Assembly (NCBI RefSeq): GCF_016859285.1
Contig: NC_053416.1
Span: 15,456,501-15,520,500, forward strand
From: Xiphias gladius
Lineage: Eukaryota; Chordata; Actinopteri; Istiophoriformes; Xiphiidae
Length of the DNA stretch: 64,000 nucleotides
Reading direction: 5' to 3'
The first letter of the stretch is position 1. Every line of letters begins with the position of its first letter. Positions 1-22,816 of this stretch are shown piece after piece. The notes under the pieces were generated by a model. That model was not told where the DNA came from. It did not search any database and was given only the letters and a program-made list of their open reading frames with translations. A program made the translations under genes and the position numbers.

Positions 1-939
1 TTACACAAGTCTAATTAAACCCCCCAGCCGCCGAGTAAAAGTCAAAAGTTCTTAAATGAATTGTTCCACTGCAATTGAGATCTTTATGATGGTTCGTCTT
101 GCAGTAATGTGCAATTTCACATGCATTTGATGTACAGTAAGCTTTTTTTTCCCCCATGTGGGTTTATCTGGTTGCATTAGTTCTGCCACGTTGTCGCTTT
201 TTAGGTGCTCAGGTTTCCATACCTATAGCCAGTCTTGAACTTTTATACTTCCCCCAAATAAAATAAAATAAAACAAACAAACAACCCGTTGCCATTGTTG
301 GCCTTATTTTTTCTTTAACAATCCACACACATAAATAGAAATAAAGTCTTATTTGAACAAAAAAGCAAATATAAATATAATTCAGTCTTAAAGAGGAATT
401 TAGTTGTTGTTCAGTTTTGCTGGGATGTTGCTAAATGGTTAGTAGGGCCCTGCCATAAGCCAGTCAGTGCTAGTTGGTTCCTAGTCAGTACATCAGCCGA
501 TTTTACCTTATCACTGACAGCATATGTTAGTGTCAGCAGATATGGTAGCTTGTCAGTAAAAAAAATGCCAAAAATATGCTTGAGGTACTTTAGTAACAGT
601 GTCACCATTACACACTGTTAAGAAACTCATGTGCATAGTATTTTGTGTGTGTGAGTGTGTGTTTGATTTAATTGAAATTGACCAAACAGAGGGAGAACAG
701 CGTTGACTTCTTCAGCACCATGGACAGAGGCACTGAGACTAAATGGGTTTCAATGCCTCAACAGAGACTGGAGCTCCTTCACATATGTCACTTACTGAGT
801 GTCCAAGCTCGAAGTGTAAAATTTATGAACCAAGCAGTGCACCAAAAAATCCCAAAAAACAATAAATAATGATATGTAATTCATATACTACACTCTACCA
901 TGTAGGAAAAAGTGAGTGATTGTCAGTGTCACCCTGCAG
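1..939 (+). other. srsf1 intron 1 (partial), no coding exon seen
   Basis: This AT-rich stretch ends in a clear acceptor (pyrimidine-poor but with CAG at 937-939) in front of the first visible srsf1 exon. The first coding exon of the gene, which encodes RRM1 up to the Arg before DAEDAVYG, is not present in it, so it must lie upstream of the window. I see only short A/T-rich simple sequence (for example around 255-285) and a GT-rich patch near 643-662. Confidence 0.7.
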
Positions 940-1826
940 GGATGCAGAGGATGCGGTTTATGGACGTGATGGTTACGACTACGATGGCTACCGTTTGCGT
1001 GTAGAGTTCCCTCGAAGTGGGCGAGGAGGTGGTAGGGGAGGTGGTGGTGGTGGAGCTTTAGGAACCACAAGGGGAAGATACGGTCCCCCGTCACGACGCT
1101 CCGAGTACAGGGTTATTGTCTCAGGTAGGTGATACACCCCTAACGAATTATCTTGTTACCTTTGGGTGTAGTAACTGTTGAGTTTCTTATCACCTTCCTT
1201 TCTTCCTGTCAGGGCTTCCCCCCAGTGGAAGCTGGCAGGACCTGAAGGATCACATGCGAGAGGCAGGTGATGTATGTTATGCTGATGTGTACCGTGATGG
1301 CACCGGGGTAGTGGAGTTTGTTCGCAAAGAAGACATGACCTACGCTGTCCGTAAATTGGATAACACCAAGTTTCGCTCTCATGAGGTAGGTTAGCGTTAC
1401 AGCAAGGAATCGCTCTGGGACTAGATTTTGACATTGAAACTGTTTGTTTATGGTAAGTCTTGAAGTCAAACATGGAGCAGGTTAAGTGGGGAAAATGGGC
1501 ATAGGGTGTAGACGAATGGACAGTCAGTAAAGGTCAGTTTATAACACTGATGAGTGCTCATTCTCTCTGTCATGTATCATTTCTATGTGGAGACACTTGT
1601 GGAGAAACATTTTTCCAATTTCTGCTTATTTGTGTGTGTTCAGGGAGAGACGGCCTACATTTGTGTGAAGATGGACGGTCCTCGCAGCCCCAGCTACGGG
1701 CGTTCTCGCTCTCGTAGCCGCAGTCGTAGCCGGAGCAAGAGCGGGTCTCGCAGCTACTCTCCGCTTCACAGCAGAGGATCTCCACGTTACTCTCCCCGGC
1801 GTTCCCACTCGCGTTCTCGCACTTAA
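940..1826 (+). CDS. srsf1: Serine/arginine-rich splicing factor 1, 3' coding exons (5' end outside window)
   Basis: SRSF1 (ASF/SF2) is a nuclear SR protein that binds purine-rich exonic enhancers and promotes splice-site choice. Three coding exons are visible: 940-1124, 1213-1385 and 1644-1826, with in-phase GT-AG introns and stop TAA at 1824-1826. They give about 179 residues. The first exon holds the end of RRM1 ([20 protein letters not shown]) and a Gly-rich hinge. The second holds the pseudo-RRM2 with the diagnostic SWQDLKD motif. The third holds the RS domain, with an RSRSRSRS run and ending SRSRT. The order and exon breaks match vertebrate SRSF1. Differences from the mammalian protein include YICVKMDG where human has YIRVKVDG, and a slightly shorter RS tail. 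The RRM1 N-terminus is missing because the window begins inside the gene. Teleosts often carry a and b paralogues, and I cannot say which this is. Confidence 0.95.
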
Positions 1827-3600
1827 GACACGCCTGACCTTAATTAATCCACCAGCCAGCTCAACCCAGCAATGCATCTCAGAGTGGGGAAGAAGAACTT
1901 CACGGAACAAATCCTGTACAGTCTCCATGGACCATTTGATATGTTAGTTGTTTGTTGTTTCTCTTGTTGTATTTTCCCGTTTTCCCAGTTTTCAGTTGTG
2001 ATTTTTATTTTACTTTACATTTTTCTAGACTCTTGTTTGACCAGTTAAGATTGGCTGCAAAACCCTGGTCTGTGTATGTTGCCCTCTCTTTTATTTATAT
2101 TCTCCCTTTCCTTTTCACCCCAAAATGATCAACATCCCTTTTCTGCTAACCTTGTCTCCCCCTTTTGTGTACTTTTCCTCCTCCGATTCCAGGGTGTATT
2201 GAAAGGAATGGTGGCTTTTTAGAGGAATTCATCTTTGTATGCTTTATGTTGTAGTTGTTGTTTTGCAGGTGGTACAGTTATATATTTTTCTCAGTCTTGT
2301 ATATTTGCTATTGTACTTTGACCCTCTCGTGTGTTTCTCTGTAGAGTTCAGAGGAGCAGGATAGGATGGGAACAGAGGAAACAGTTCATATTAAGATAAA
2401 CAGGAGGAGGAGGAGTCAAATATGGCACCAATGGTATGATGGCTGTGGCCTCTCACAACTCTGAAATTGCATTAAATAAGGCTTTAGTCTTTTTTTTTTT
2501 TTTTTTTTATAACCTGAATATATGCTTGGAAATAACTGAGTACTGTTACCCAATGTTTCTGGTTGTATTACAAGTTTTGTTTTGTTATGCTATAGTTGCT
2601 GTACTTGTGCATGCTCCCATTACATTCTAACTACCAGCAAGGTTACTTGCCTTCTGTCAGTAGCCTTTAAAGTTTAGCGGTTCTGCTCACCGGTCCTGCA
2701 GGTTTTTCTAAAACATAATAGAATCCTGTGTTGGGTCAGGACCGTATCACTTAATTGTATATAGCCTTCTAGACTGTACACTACCTTCTGTTTGGTAACC
2801 CAGTGGTCATTGGTGTTTCTGCTTGTGCTCATTTCTTAAAATCCAAAGTAATTGCAATTTTTTTAGGGGGGGGGGGGGTTTGATCGTAGGCAGTGTCCCT
2901 TGTTATTCTCAACATAAACTCCCACGTAGATGCATTTATTGACATTTTTAAGTAATTTGTGAAGGTGTGATTCTAACTTGCCTCCTTCTCTTTGGTTTTG
3001 CTGGTATTCTGAAGGTTTGGACTGGGCTCATTGTCTCCCCTTTCCGGAGCCGGATCAGGATTCAGGATCAGATCAGGATCAGGATTAGGATTAGGCTTCA
3101 GGATGGATACATGGAGCAGGAGCATGGGAGCATTTTACCGGGAGAGGATCCCGACCCCTGGCCCTGTCCACATAACCCCATCAAACCGGAAACGTAGTGA
3201 GATATTCAAACTAAATTGGCTTTCAAACAGTCAAAAGAAAGATGTTTTTTTTCGTGTGGGACCTAAGAGACAACATCACTGATGGCATCCTGATGAGTGA
3301 TTGTTTTTCAGATAAAAATCATTTTTTATTAAGTGGAGCAAAGCTTGGATCAAATCCAGGAGGAGGGCTGGGAGGTGCAGGATGGATCCACACACCTAAG
3401 GAGAGTGGTAAATAGTGGGCAACCATTAACAGTGGAGGAGGGAGGGAAGAGGGAGGCGACAAGGAAATGTGACCTTAATTTGTTTTTTTTCTCTTAGGTC
3501 GGTCTTTTGCTGCAGAAGATGAGTTTTAATTTTGCTACGTATAATCTTCAATATTTAGAAGCTTTGTTCTCTTCAATAAAAGTTCAATTTATAGTTTCAT
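1827..3600 (+). other. srsf1 3' UTR with poly(A) signal
   Basis: After the stop codon there is about 1.75 kb without a gene, ending in a canonical AATAAA at 3575-3580 followed by a T-rich stretch. In mammals the SRSF1 3' UTR is long, strongly conserved and contains autoregulatory alternative introns. The same length and position here suggest that this is the homologous UTR, but I cannot verify base conservation. It includes a run of 15 G-rich bases near 2864-2878, a T-run near 2490-2508, and the GGATCA-type repeat listed separately. Confidence 0.7.
3045..3100 (+). repeat. Short degenerate GGATCA/GGATTA tandem array in srsf1 3' UTR
   Basis: Between 3045 and 3100 the sequence repeats GGATCAG or GGATTAG units: GGATCAGGATTCAGGATCA, then further GATCAGGATCAGGATTAGG units. 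It is an imperfect hexamer array of about eight units. It is purine-rich and full of GGA, the core trinucleotide bound by SRSF1 protein itself. Confidence 0.75.
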
Positions 3601-5480
3601 ATTGTTGTGTTTTTCTTTTTTTAGTAGTAGTAGAAAAAAATCATAAATTACACTGCCCACCTAAAAGCTTCCTGTGAGGTGAAGGAAACAAAACTACTGA
3701 CAAGCTGTAAAGTGCAAATAGCTTCAGACTTACTTAAGCAACTAGACTGAAGGGTATCAGTGGAATTTTGTGATACTATAATATGCCTTTGGGCCTTTGT
3801 TAGTTACCACATCTTGAAAAATAGGGAAAAGCTGCATTCTCATGCTGTTGTGTGCATCTGTACAGGAAGGGACAGAAATGCTAATGGGATGCAGGATGCC
3901 GATTCTGCAGTGGCAGGATATTTATACTTTTTATCACAAAAAACACTCATTATCCTACCTACAATTCTCTCTTGCCCCCCGCCCCTCCCCCTCAAAAAAG
4001 AAAGGTCAGTGCCGGCCTTTTTGCTGTGTCTGTAGATGTTAAGGCAGAAAGAAATCACAGTAGTAAAAGGATATTGTTGATGTGTGAGGAGGAAATGTTT
4101 TTTTATCTGTCACCACCTTCCTTGATTTTTTTATTTTTAAGAAGACCATCCAACACAGGAAACAGGAACTCTCCGCACTTTCTTACTAAACCTCGGCCAT
4201 TGCTACCCCAGTTTATTTCCTAATTGTAACCTTGGCTGTATACACAAGCCTTGATCCCACAGTAATCACTGAAAGATCCCCTCAAGACAACATAAGACGT
4301 GCATTAGGTGTCTCACATGATTTTTTCACAAATAAAGTTCAGTTACCCTGTTAAAAATACATTTATGCCTCCTCCCTCTTCAAAAAATCCAGAATCTATG
4401 AATATGCAAATATTTTGGATTTTAAAAGTTTCCCTACTAGACACGGGTTGTCTCCTACTTCATTGTGAAGTCCATTCTCATTGTGCGTGTGCTTGACGTT
4501 TCCACATCGGCCTGTGTAAGTTGCAGACTGGATTGAAGGTGAGCACAGAGAAACTTTCCCCGTTCAGCAGACGAGTGTAAAGAAGGCCTTTCAGTGTCAA
4601 ACTCTGGGTGTACATCATTCACAGTGAAGCGCAAACATTTAAGTAAAGTAACAATAAGCAAAACACATTTTTGAGCAGGGAGGGGACTTTAAAAAGAGCA
4701 GCCAAATTAATCGGATTTTGCATTCAATTTCCTCATCCTGGATCTTAAGTCAAATTTAGTTTATTTTCATAAGTAAAGGTGCTTTCATTAGAACTATAAT
4801 ATGGGGGGGGTTCAACTCCATTTTTCCAGAGGTGTCCCCAAAGGCTTCTGTAACCTCTGCGGTACAGAGATATTGCCTTCTCAGGTTTCTCCAAGTTATC
4901 ATACTGGCTGGGGCCCAGAGGAAGTCCTTTATGTCATCATGCTGCATTGAAGAATGTGGACACTTAGTGTGGATGCCCAGGAAAGGGTCATTTAGAACAA
5001 CTGTGAACTGCAAAAATGCTGTCCGTGCATGAATTTTTGAGGGCTAGATGGCCTTTATCTAAAATGGTCAAGCAGGCAGTTTGTGGCAAAATGGGATTTG
5101 GCTCCCAATGTGGAAAACTGTTCAAAAAAACCCTCTCAGGAAAATGATTTGAAATGATTTTCCTTTGTTCATTTTTAGTGGTATACTCGCTTTTCTACAT
5201 GACTAGCATAGGATCAATAGTCCAAACACTGCTGCATATTCAATTCCTGCCTTGCCTCCTCTGTTTCGGTCTGATCTAGCTGCTCGTGTTTCGCAAGCTC
5301 TTTAAATTATGCGGATCGATACTATCGATCAACCCGATCACCTGGATCAATCACGCCCACTGAGGGGAAAGTGGGGAGGGGGGTGAAAACGGTGCATTCT
5401 GGGTGGAAATAAGATGCAGGCACCGTCCGCAAGTAAAAAACGCCGTCAGCAGGGTGGAGGCTTCCCGCCAGCCAATCAGA
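3601..5480. other. srsf1-dynll2 intergenic region, no gene seen
   Basis: I find no coding exon, RNA gene or recognisable transposon here. Open frames are short and lack codon structure. There is a C-rich patch near 3975-3992, a G-run at 4803-4810, and a small palindromic ATCGAT cluster at 5314-5330 just before the dynll2 CpG-rich promoter. Confidence 0.5.
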
Positions 5481-5484
5481 CACC

Positions 5485-5674
5485 GGATGTGGCGGGGAGG
5501 GCGGGGCAGAGACGCACGCTTTCCCTGCATAAATTAACGAAAACCTGTACAGCCGCCCGTAACGCACACGTCTGGACGTTGTAACTTCACAGGGGGAGAC
5601 GGTAAGAGGCCATCGTGTTTCTGACGCTGTGAATTGCTGTTTGTCGGTCGTTCAACCTGTGCGCTCGTCGGCAG
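5485..5674 (+). promoter_or_regulatory. dynll2: dynll2 promoter and 5' noncoding exon
   Basis: A GC-rich stretch (GC-box-like GGCGGGGAGGGCGGGGC at 5492-5508) is followed by an AT-rich TATA-like CATAAATTAA near 5528-5537. Next comes a CpG-containing leader that ends at a strong donor, GCAG|GTGAGC, at 5674/5675. The next acceptor (GTGCAG at 6441-6446) leads within 15 bases to the dynll2 ATG. I infer a noncoding first exon from roughly 5555 to 5674. The transcription start is not fixed by sequence alone. Confidence 0.6.
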
Positions 5675-6460
5675 GTGAGCGCGAGTGCCGAGGCTTCCGC
5701 TGCCCGCATGCTAACCTCGCCTGAGCCTCCCGTGTAATTGTCCTGAGGAAGCTGTGGCAAATGCTCCTTCCACTTTCTGTGCACTCTCGGCAGACCTCAC
5801 AACTTGAGTCGGTGATAGTTGTCACTGAAATTTTTTTGCATTGCAGGAGGAGTAACTTGTTGAATATGTGCAGAAATGAGCTGTTCCTTCCCGAGCGTTA
5901 TTGAAGCGAAGTTATCACGCTGTCAGCTGCACACTGCAGGTGCCCCCATTTCAATAATGCTGCTGAATTATGTATGTCATGTCAGCACCTTTCCTGTATT
6001 GCTTACTGTGATCCGTGCAGACAGGACGCATTGTGTATGTCTCACACGCCCACATTACTGACTTGTCTTAACTGCAGTAAGTAAAATCCAGAAGTGTCTG
6101 GGTACATCTGTGGGGATCATGATTCTCCCCCCCCCCCCCAAAGTTGTCCAGATGACTTGGTAATACTGCTTCATGAGGCCTCCTGTCCAGTCAGCTGGAT
6201 TGGATAAGGGGGCCAGGTTCACTTAGCTCTCAGTTGTAAATCACGTAAATCCTCAATTCGGGATGGAAATAAGGGGACTTAAACTACATTCATGGGCTGT
6301 TTCTGTAAGCAAATGTTGATGCCGTGGAAATGGAACAAGTCTCATTGGTTGCACGACCTGAAACGATTTAAAAACTATGTGGGGGGGGGGAAATTGTCAC
6401 TGGATATGTATAATATAAATTTTTTTTTTTTCTCCCTCCTGTGCAGTTAAAATAGCCAAC

Positions 6461-6824
<364 letters not shown>

Positions 6825-7320
6825 AATCCAAACATGCCCTCCTAAAACTACTTTTAATTCAGCCGTTAATACTTCTGTGCCATGCCATACATTTGCTACT
6901 ACCTTTCTGCAGGTATGCCTACCTCCAGGTCTCCTGCTTGCTTCAGTCTGTTATTGTTTGCCACCTACAACACTACCACCATCGGCGGATGGCGCTTTAA
7001 TCATGCCCGGACTGGTGGTGTGCCATTCATAGAAATTGCAGATGTAAAACTTATCATGCCAGCACTCAGTCAGCATTTGTGCATCTGACAGACTCACCAT
7101 GAATCATAATTTCCAGATATTATTTCTGCTGTGTATCGATGCACGGCCCCTGTACATTATTTCATATTAATATGTTGTATAATAACTTATTTTTCAAGAA
7201 ATTAAAATGAGCAACAGAAAGTTTTTGTTGAAATGCCTTTGATTTTTCTGTGTCAACTGAGACTGAATAAAAATGCCAAGACTGTTGCTCAGACTTAATA
7301 AAGAATATTACATGCTAAGT
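6825..7320 (+). terminator. dynll2: dynll2 3' UTR with two poly(A) signals
   Basis: The UTR is AT-rich and holds canonical AATAAA hexamers at 7266-7271 and 7297-7302, so cleavage is likely near 7285-7330. A longer UTR is possible, as mammalian DYNLL2 has a long one, but no other clear signal was seen before the heatr6 start. Confidence 0.6.
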
Positions 7321-7753
7321 GATTTAAGGTTTTGTACATGCTTTAACATTCCTGTTCCCACTTCTGCTGTGAATATTTGTCACTGCTGTATATCTCTGGA
7401 ATGTAATTTAGTGTGCACTTTGGTATTGTGATATCTTCAACATGTTGCGCGCAAAACAACTTTGAGACAGTAAATTGCTTCAAAACGTGTTTAGGTGTGT
7501 ACGTGTTCCTTGACTTTACTTCACTTCCATGTACTATAATGTCTTCACTTCTTGTGGGGCCTCAGGCAGTATATTGCCTCCTGTATATTCTGATCATAGT
7601 AATGTGAAGCAGGGCGCATACTTTCCTTTGAGGCTACAAATCAGGTCACAATTTCTTGCCTGAGACAACGTATGTAAACGTTTATTCACCTCTTACTAAG
7701 GGAGAAGATTAAGCTGAGTAATTGGGGTCTGAGTGTTTATGTTTCTGAATTGC

Positions 7754-7768
7754 ACTGCAGGGGGCAGT
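7754..7768 (+). promoter_or_regulatory. CTCF-like motif upstream of heatr6
   Basis: ACTGCAGGGGGCAGT agrees with the CTCF core consensus CCASYAGRKGGCRSY at 13 of 15 positions. It lies about 80 bases upstream of the heatr6 start codon, within the dynll2-heatr6 spacer. This is a motif match only; occupancy is unknown. Confidence 0.4.
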
Positions 7769-7850
7769 AGTGAACCTGGCATTTGGGTGTTAAGCTTGAA
7801 ATGAAGCGCAAGAACCACCAAACAAGTAAAATACTTCCTAGGGTAGAAAC

Positions 7851-18127
<10,277 letters not shown>

Positions 18128-18590
18128 AAATCTCCAGCTGCAGCGATGGGTTTCAGAAAACTGAGACCTGAGGTCACAAGAGCTCTTCTCTCTGGTCGGG
18201 ACGGAGGAGGACAAACAACCAAATACAAACTAACAAAGCAGTGACTGAAGGCAAAGATTATGTAACCAGCTTTGTCATAGTGTGATCTTAGGACGTCACA
18301 AGGAACCACAAGGCTGTTCAGAAAAACTCGAGGCCATGTACTGGACATGTACTGTATGTCTGTTTTGTTTTTTTTTTTTTAAGTTGACAGTGGCTTTTTA
18401 TATCCTTTTATTTACTTAATTGCACTTGCACTCTAACATCTGATATTCAAAGGCATGTAGTGAAATTACATTTTAAGAACAAATATTAAAATTGAGATTA
18501 AGGCTGGGTGATGATTTATTGTCTTTTCACCTTCAGTTGAATCAATGCGATGATGAATAATGAATAAAAATGACTGAATAATTGAAGTCC
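18128..18590 (+). terminator. heatr6: heatr6 3' UTR and poly(A) signal
   Basis: The UTR after the TAA at 18125-18127 leads to AATAAA at 18563-18568, with a T/GT-rich stretch downstream (near 18590-18615). This gives a UTR of about 450 bases. Confidence 0.65.
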
Positions 18591-18619
18591 TTGTTTTACG
18601 TGTTTGGAGAGTTTTGTCC

Positions 18620-20430
18620 GATGTGTAACGGTGGAACCTGGCTGATTGCACTGAACATCAGTTTGATTGTTTTATTTGTGATTTTTATATCAGAGAAATC
18701 TTTTGTTGGCTCTGTCTTACATCATGCTGTTGCCCTGAATTTGACCTGAGATTGGAAAGTGTGAAAGTAACAACTTGAACTCATACAGCTCACTAACTAA
18801 TCTGAAAAACTACCACTGCCTCTCCATGTGACACAAAATTCACAAAATGAGATACAGTTCTCTCACCTGAGGTCTTATATGAATGGAAATGCAATAGAGT
18901 CATTGTTGCTGGCAGAAAAATATTCCCTTCAAAAAAGAAAAAAGGAAACAACAGTAAAATGGCTAATGGCTAATTTCAGAGGGTCAAATCATTAATGTTT
19001 TAATCTATAAGTACCAATTTGATATTTTGTGTGTAATGATGTTCAAGTTTAGACTCATAGTTTATGACCATTAATGGATTTCTGTTTTACATGCATACAA
19101 AAACCTCAACCAGTAACAACAGCAATCAGACATATAACATCCCAATGAGCACTCAAAAATATAAAAACTCGAATAGCCACTAGTGACCGAAAATGTGAAC
19201 TTCAGTACAAGGCTGGATTATCAGCTAGGCCACAGTCCTGTGGTCCTCCAGATCTCTACATTCCCCTGACAGTGGCCTTCTGGAAGTCCCCAAGATGGGG
19301 TTAAGAGCCGGGTTTTGCTTTGCAGCTGTTCAGAAAGGCCAAACTTGAAGGCGAGGTGAACAGGTGTGGTGGGAAGGGGTTTCTGAAGGTATGGGACCGT
19401 CCAACAAGCAGCTCTGATAAAGCATACTGGTGACTGCCATCTGACCTCCCTGTTATTTAACCAACATTATCCCGTCTTTTAGTGTGGTGGTGTATCAGGT
19501 ACACCAAACATTAATCAGGGCATCAATCAAAAGTAAAAGAGCATCAGAGATGGCCAGGACTGACGAATACTTGCCTGCAGATGAGACTTCAAATTATACT
19601 TTCTGCTGAGCTGTTTCTGTGTAGTGCAGTAGGTTGGACTGGTTTTGTGAGATTAGGTGCTGTCAGCAGTGTCAAAATGTGGACACTTTTAACAAGTAGT
19701 GTCTTAGAGACAATAAAGGTCTCGACATTAGGTATAAACAAAGAGCCCACTCAGGTTAATGGCCCTGGAGCAATTTTTCTCACGCGGCCATTGAGCCTGG
19801 CATGCACAACAAAAAAATACTTTAAACTTATGATTAGCATTATAGCAGTGATTAAGTGTATAAGTCATTCTGTATATAATCCAAGAAAAGGGGTGACTAC
19901 CTCACCCTTACACGAATTCATAGTTTACTGAGGGACTCATACAAGCTCGAAACCAACGAATAAATGACTCTGCTTTGTTGTTTTAGCTCATAGTTTGTAA
20001 AATGCTTTGCTGTCCCACTGTATCTTTACCATGCTATTTAACTAGAGTGATGGTTGAATTGGAATAAAAAAAGATCTCTGTACTCCAAAGCAATAGCTTT
20101 CACATCCTGCGCACATCATTCATATGGAGGAGTGTTCTGGCCAGTTTGATCAGGAAAAATGACAAATGAGGAAAATTATTTGGACGACAAATTATTCTTC
20201 TAGATGATAATTCAGAGACACATTTAAATACAAAGACATTCAAGTTTATATTCGACATTCTTTCAGACACATTGAAGGAAAACACCTTTAATATCTGATA
20301 GACCTTTTTAACGTTTATTTTTCAGTGCGGAAGATTCTAAAATGAAAAAAATCACTGGATTTGTTTATGTCTACAAATTGTTGCAGATAAGTCGAGAAAG
20401 CCTGATTCTACTTCAACACTCGCAGTGTTA
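18620..20430. other. heatr6-ddx52 intergenic region, no gene seen
   Basis: No coding exon or RNA gene is visible. Around 19205-19330 there is a stretch (AAGGCTGGATTATCAGCTAG onward) whose start is similar, in inverse orientation, to sequence near 39930. This suggests an old dispersed repeat. The rest is AT-rich unique-looking DNA. Confidence 0.45.
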
Positions 20431-20437
20431 GATGCAG

Positions 20438-20452
20438 CCAGTAGGGGGCACC
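20438..20452 (+). promoter_or_regulatory. CTCF-consensus motif at the ddx52 promoter
   Basis: CCAGTAGGGGGCACC fits the CTCF core consensus CCASYAGRKGGCRSY at all 15 positions. It lies about 70 bases upstream of the ddx52 ATG, so it is probably within or next to the core promoter or leader. Occupancy cannot be read from sequence. Confidence 0.55.
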
Positions 20453-20522
20453 AGAGTTCAGCGGTCGACTATCCCGATTGATTAGTGATGCCTGGATCAG
20501 GGCAGACCACGCTGCCGTAGGA

Positions 20523-22785
20523 ATGGACGCCTTCGAGTTGTTTCGGAAACTCGGAGCTGGGGCTAAGTTTGACTTGAAGAGGTTCGGTCAAGACGCCGTT
20601 CGGTTTAAGGTAAACCTAACACATGTAGCGAATGATTTCCTGAACGAAAATAGCGTTAAAGCAGCACGGCTGCTGCTTGGCTAACCCCAATTTGTAACAG
20701 CGTGTAAGTGTGCTGCTATGTTTGGTTTTCGGGATATTCTGGAAATTTTGGCTTGGTTTGGTGCCTTAATGTCGCAATCCATGAGATAAATGGTTGGACA
20801 CAATTTGTATATACACAAAGTGTAATCCTGCCTCATTTTGTAGGTTGTCAGATGTCACAAAGGGGAAGCGTCCTTAGATCCTCTATCTGCAATCGATTAC
20901 TTTGGCACAGGACCAGTCAGTGGAGCTCAGAGCAGGACCACAGTATTGGAGGAGGAGGATGGTGGAGGAGGTGGAGGAGGAGAGGAGTATGAGGAGGGAA
21001 GTGAGAGTGGAGACTCTGGTGCAGGAGCGAAAAGGAAGCGAAAGGATGAAGAGAGCGGCGTGAGGAAGAAGAAGAAAAAGAAAAAGACGAAGAGAAACCA
21101 GGTGGAGGTGGAAGGTAAAGGATGTGGCTGATTGCCGCTGACAAGATGTTTCGGAGTTTCCAGATGTTTTTTTTTTTTTGTATCCACGAACTGTGTGATA
21201 CACATACAAAAACAGTTCAACAATACAATTAATGTCAAGACATCAACTTTCAGTTCTGTCTGCAACAGCAACCATCTGTATTGTTTGATGTGGACAGACA
21301 GAAACTTAGCTGGTTAAGTTAAAGCAGAAGCAGAAATATATCAGCAGATATATGCTGAAAAAAGGGGGCTCAGGCAGCTTGGGATAGGTATTTTTTACTT
21401 AAAAAATGTTTAATAGACTAAGTGATTAATGTAAAAATATAATCCGTAGGTTAATCAGTAATAAAAATTATGATTAGTTGCAGCCCTAGTTTAACGTTTC
21501 ATATTAAACCATAAAGTAAGTGTTAGAGTTAAAAAGCTGGCCAATTAACATAGTTTAAAAGGACTACAGTGAGTCGGTGTCTTCATTGTGAAAAAAAGTC
21601 ACTTTCCTGGTTTTATGAACGTCTTCTGTTCCCAGTATCGCAGTTCTAGTGTTGTGTGACACTTAGATGATATAAATTATTCAGTTGTCAGAGATTTTGT
21701 TGTAACATTTATGCAGAGATAGTTGTTACCTCTCCGTTTCGATTACTCCATTGTGGGCTATGTTGCAGGTCAGTGAGCAGGACTGCTTTATGATAATAGT
21801 GGATTTTTCCCAAACTGCTTATTGTATCCACAAACAGTTCTCACTTACTTTTCCAGAGAATGTACAACATCAAAACATATTGATATCATAAAAATGACAT
21901 ATAATGTGATTTCCCCCCCTCCCCATTTCATACCATCCCTCTCAACTCTTTGCAATGTGTTTACTATGGAAACATAACACAACAATGGTACGTGATGCTT
22001 TATGACACGAACGTGAAATAACCACTGTTTGCTTTCTTTCTGTCTGACTGAAGCTGGCGGGGGACCGCTGAAAGACACGGAGGGAAACGGCATCACCTGG
22101 ACCTCCGCATTGGACATAAAAATCCAGAACCTGCCGAGTGACGGGAAGGAGAAAAACTCTCTGAAGAGGCTGAAGCATCAGCATCAGGAAAAGGTCCTCA
22201 CAGAGACACAGCTCACAACACAATTAAAAACTCTTTGATAAAGGGATTTTATTTGATTAAGGCAAATGTAAAAAATATGTCTGACACTGAAATGTTCATT
22301 AAGGTCCCTTATTTTTCAATCCACTACAAAGTTCCTTTTCTTTTTAATTGATTTTAGGTGAACCGTATTCGCTCTCAACACCGTATAAATGTGCACGGCT
22401 GCGACATACCCGACCCTGTGTGCACATTTGAAGAGCTGCAGTCTGAGTATCGTCTCAACCTGCGTGTCCTTCAGAACCTCAAAGACGCAGGGCTGAACTC
22501 CCCGACGCCGATACAGATGCAGGCAATACCGCTCATGATGCACGTGAGTACAGAAACAACACATTCAGTGTGTTGTCAACAGTACACGGACGGTGGGTTT
22601 GTGAGGATTTCTGTGTGACTGGTTTCTCTGTCAGGGTCGGGAGCTCCTGGCCTGCGCTCCCACAGGATCGGGAAAGACTCTGGCTTTCTGTCTCCCGCTG
22701 CTCGCTCACCTGCAGCAGCCGGCCAATCTGGGCTTCAGAGCTGTGATTATCTCCCCAACCAGAGAACTGGCCAGCCAGGTACACA

Positions 22786-22816
<31 letters not shown>

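Noticed and set aside
672-869. Plus-strand frame before the first visible srsf1 exon
   Set aside because: It does not resemble RRM1 of SRSF1 or any known family and lies in an intron.
20883-21271. Several antisense frames of Ser/Pro/Leu repeats opposite ddx52 exon 2
   Set aside because: They are shadows of the GAG/GGA/AAG-rich coding sequence.
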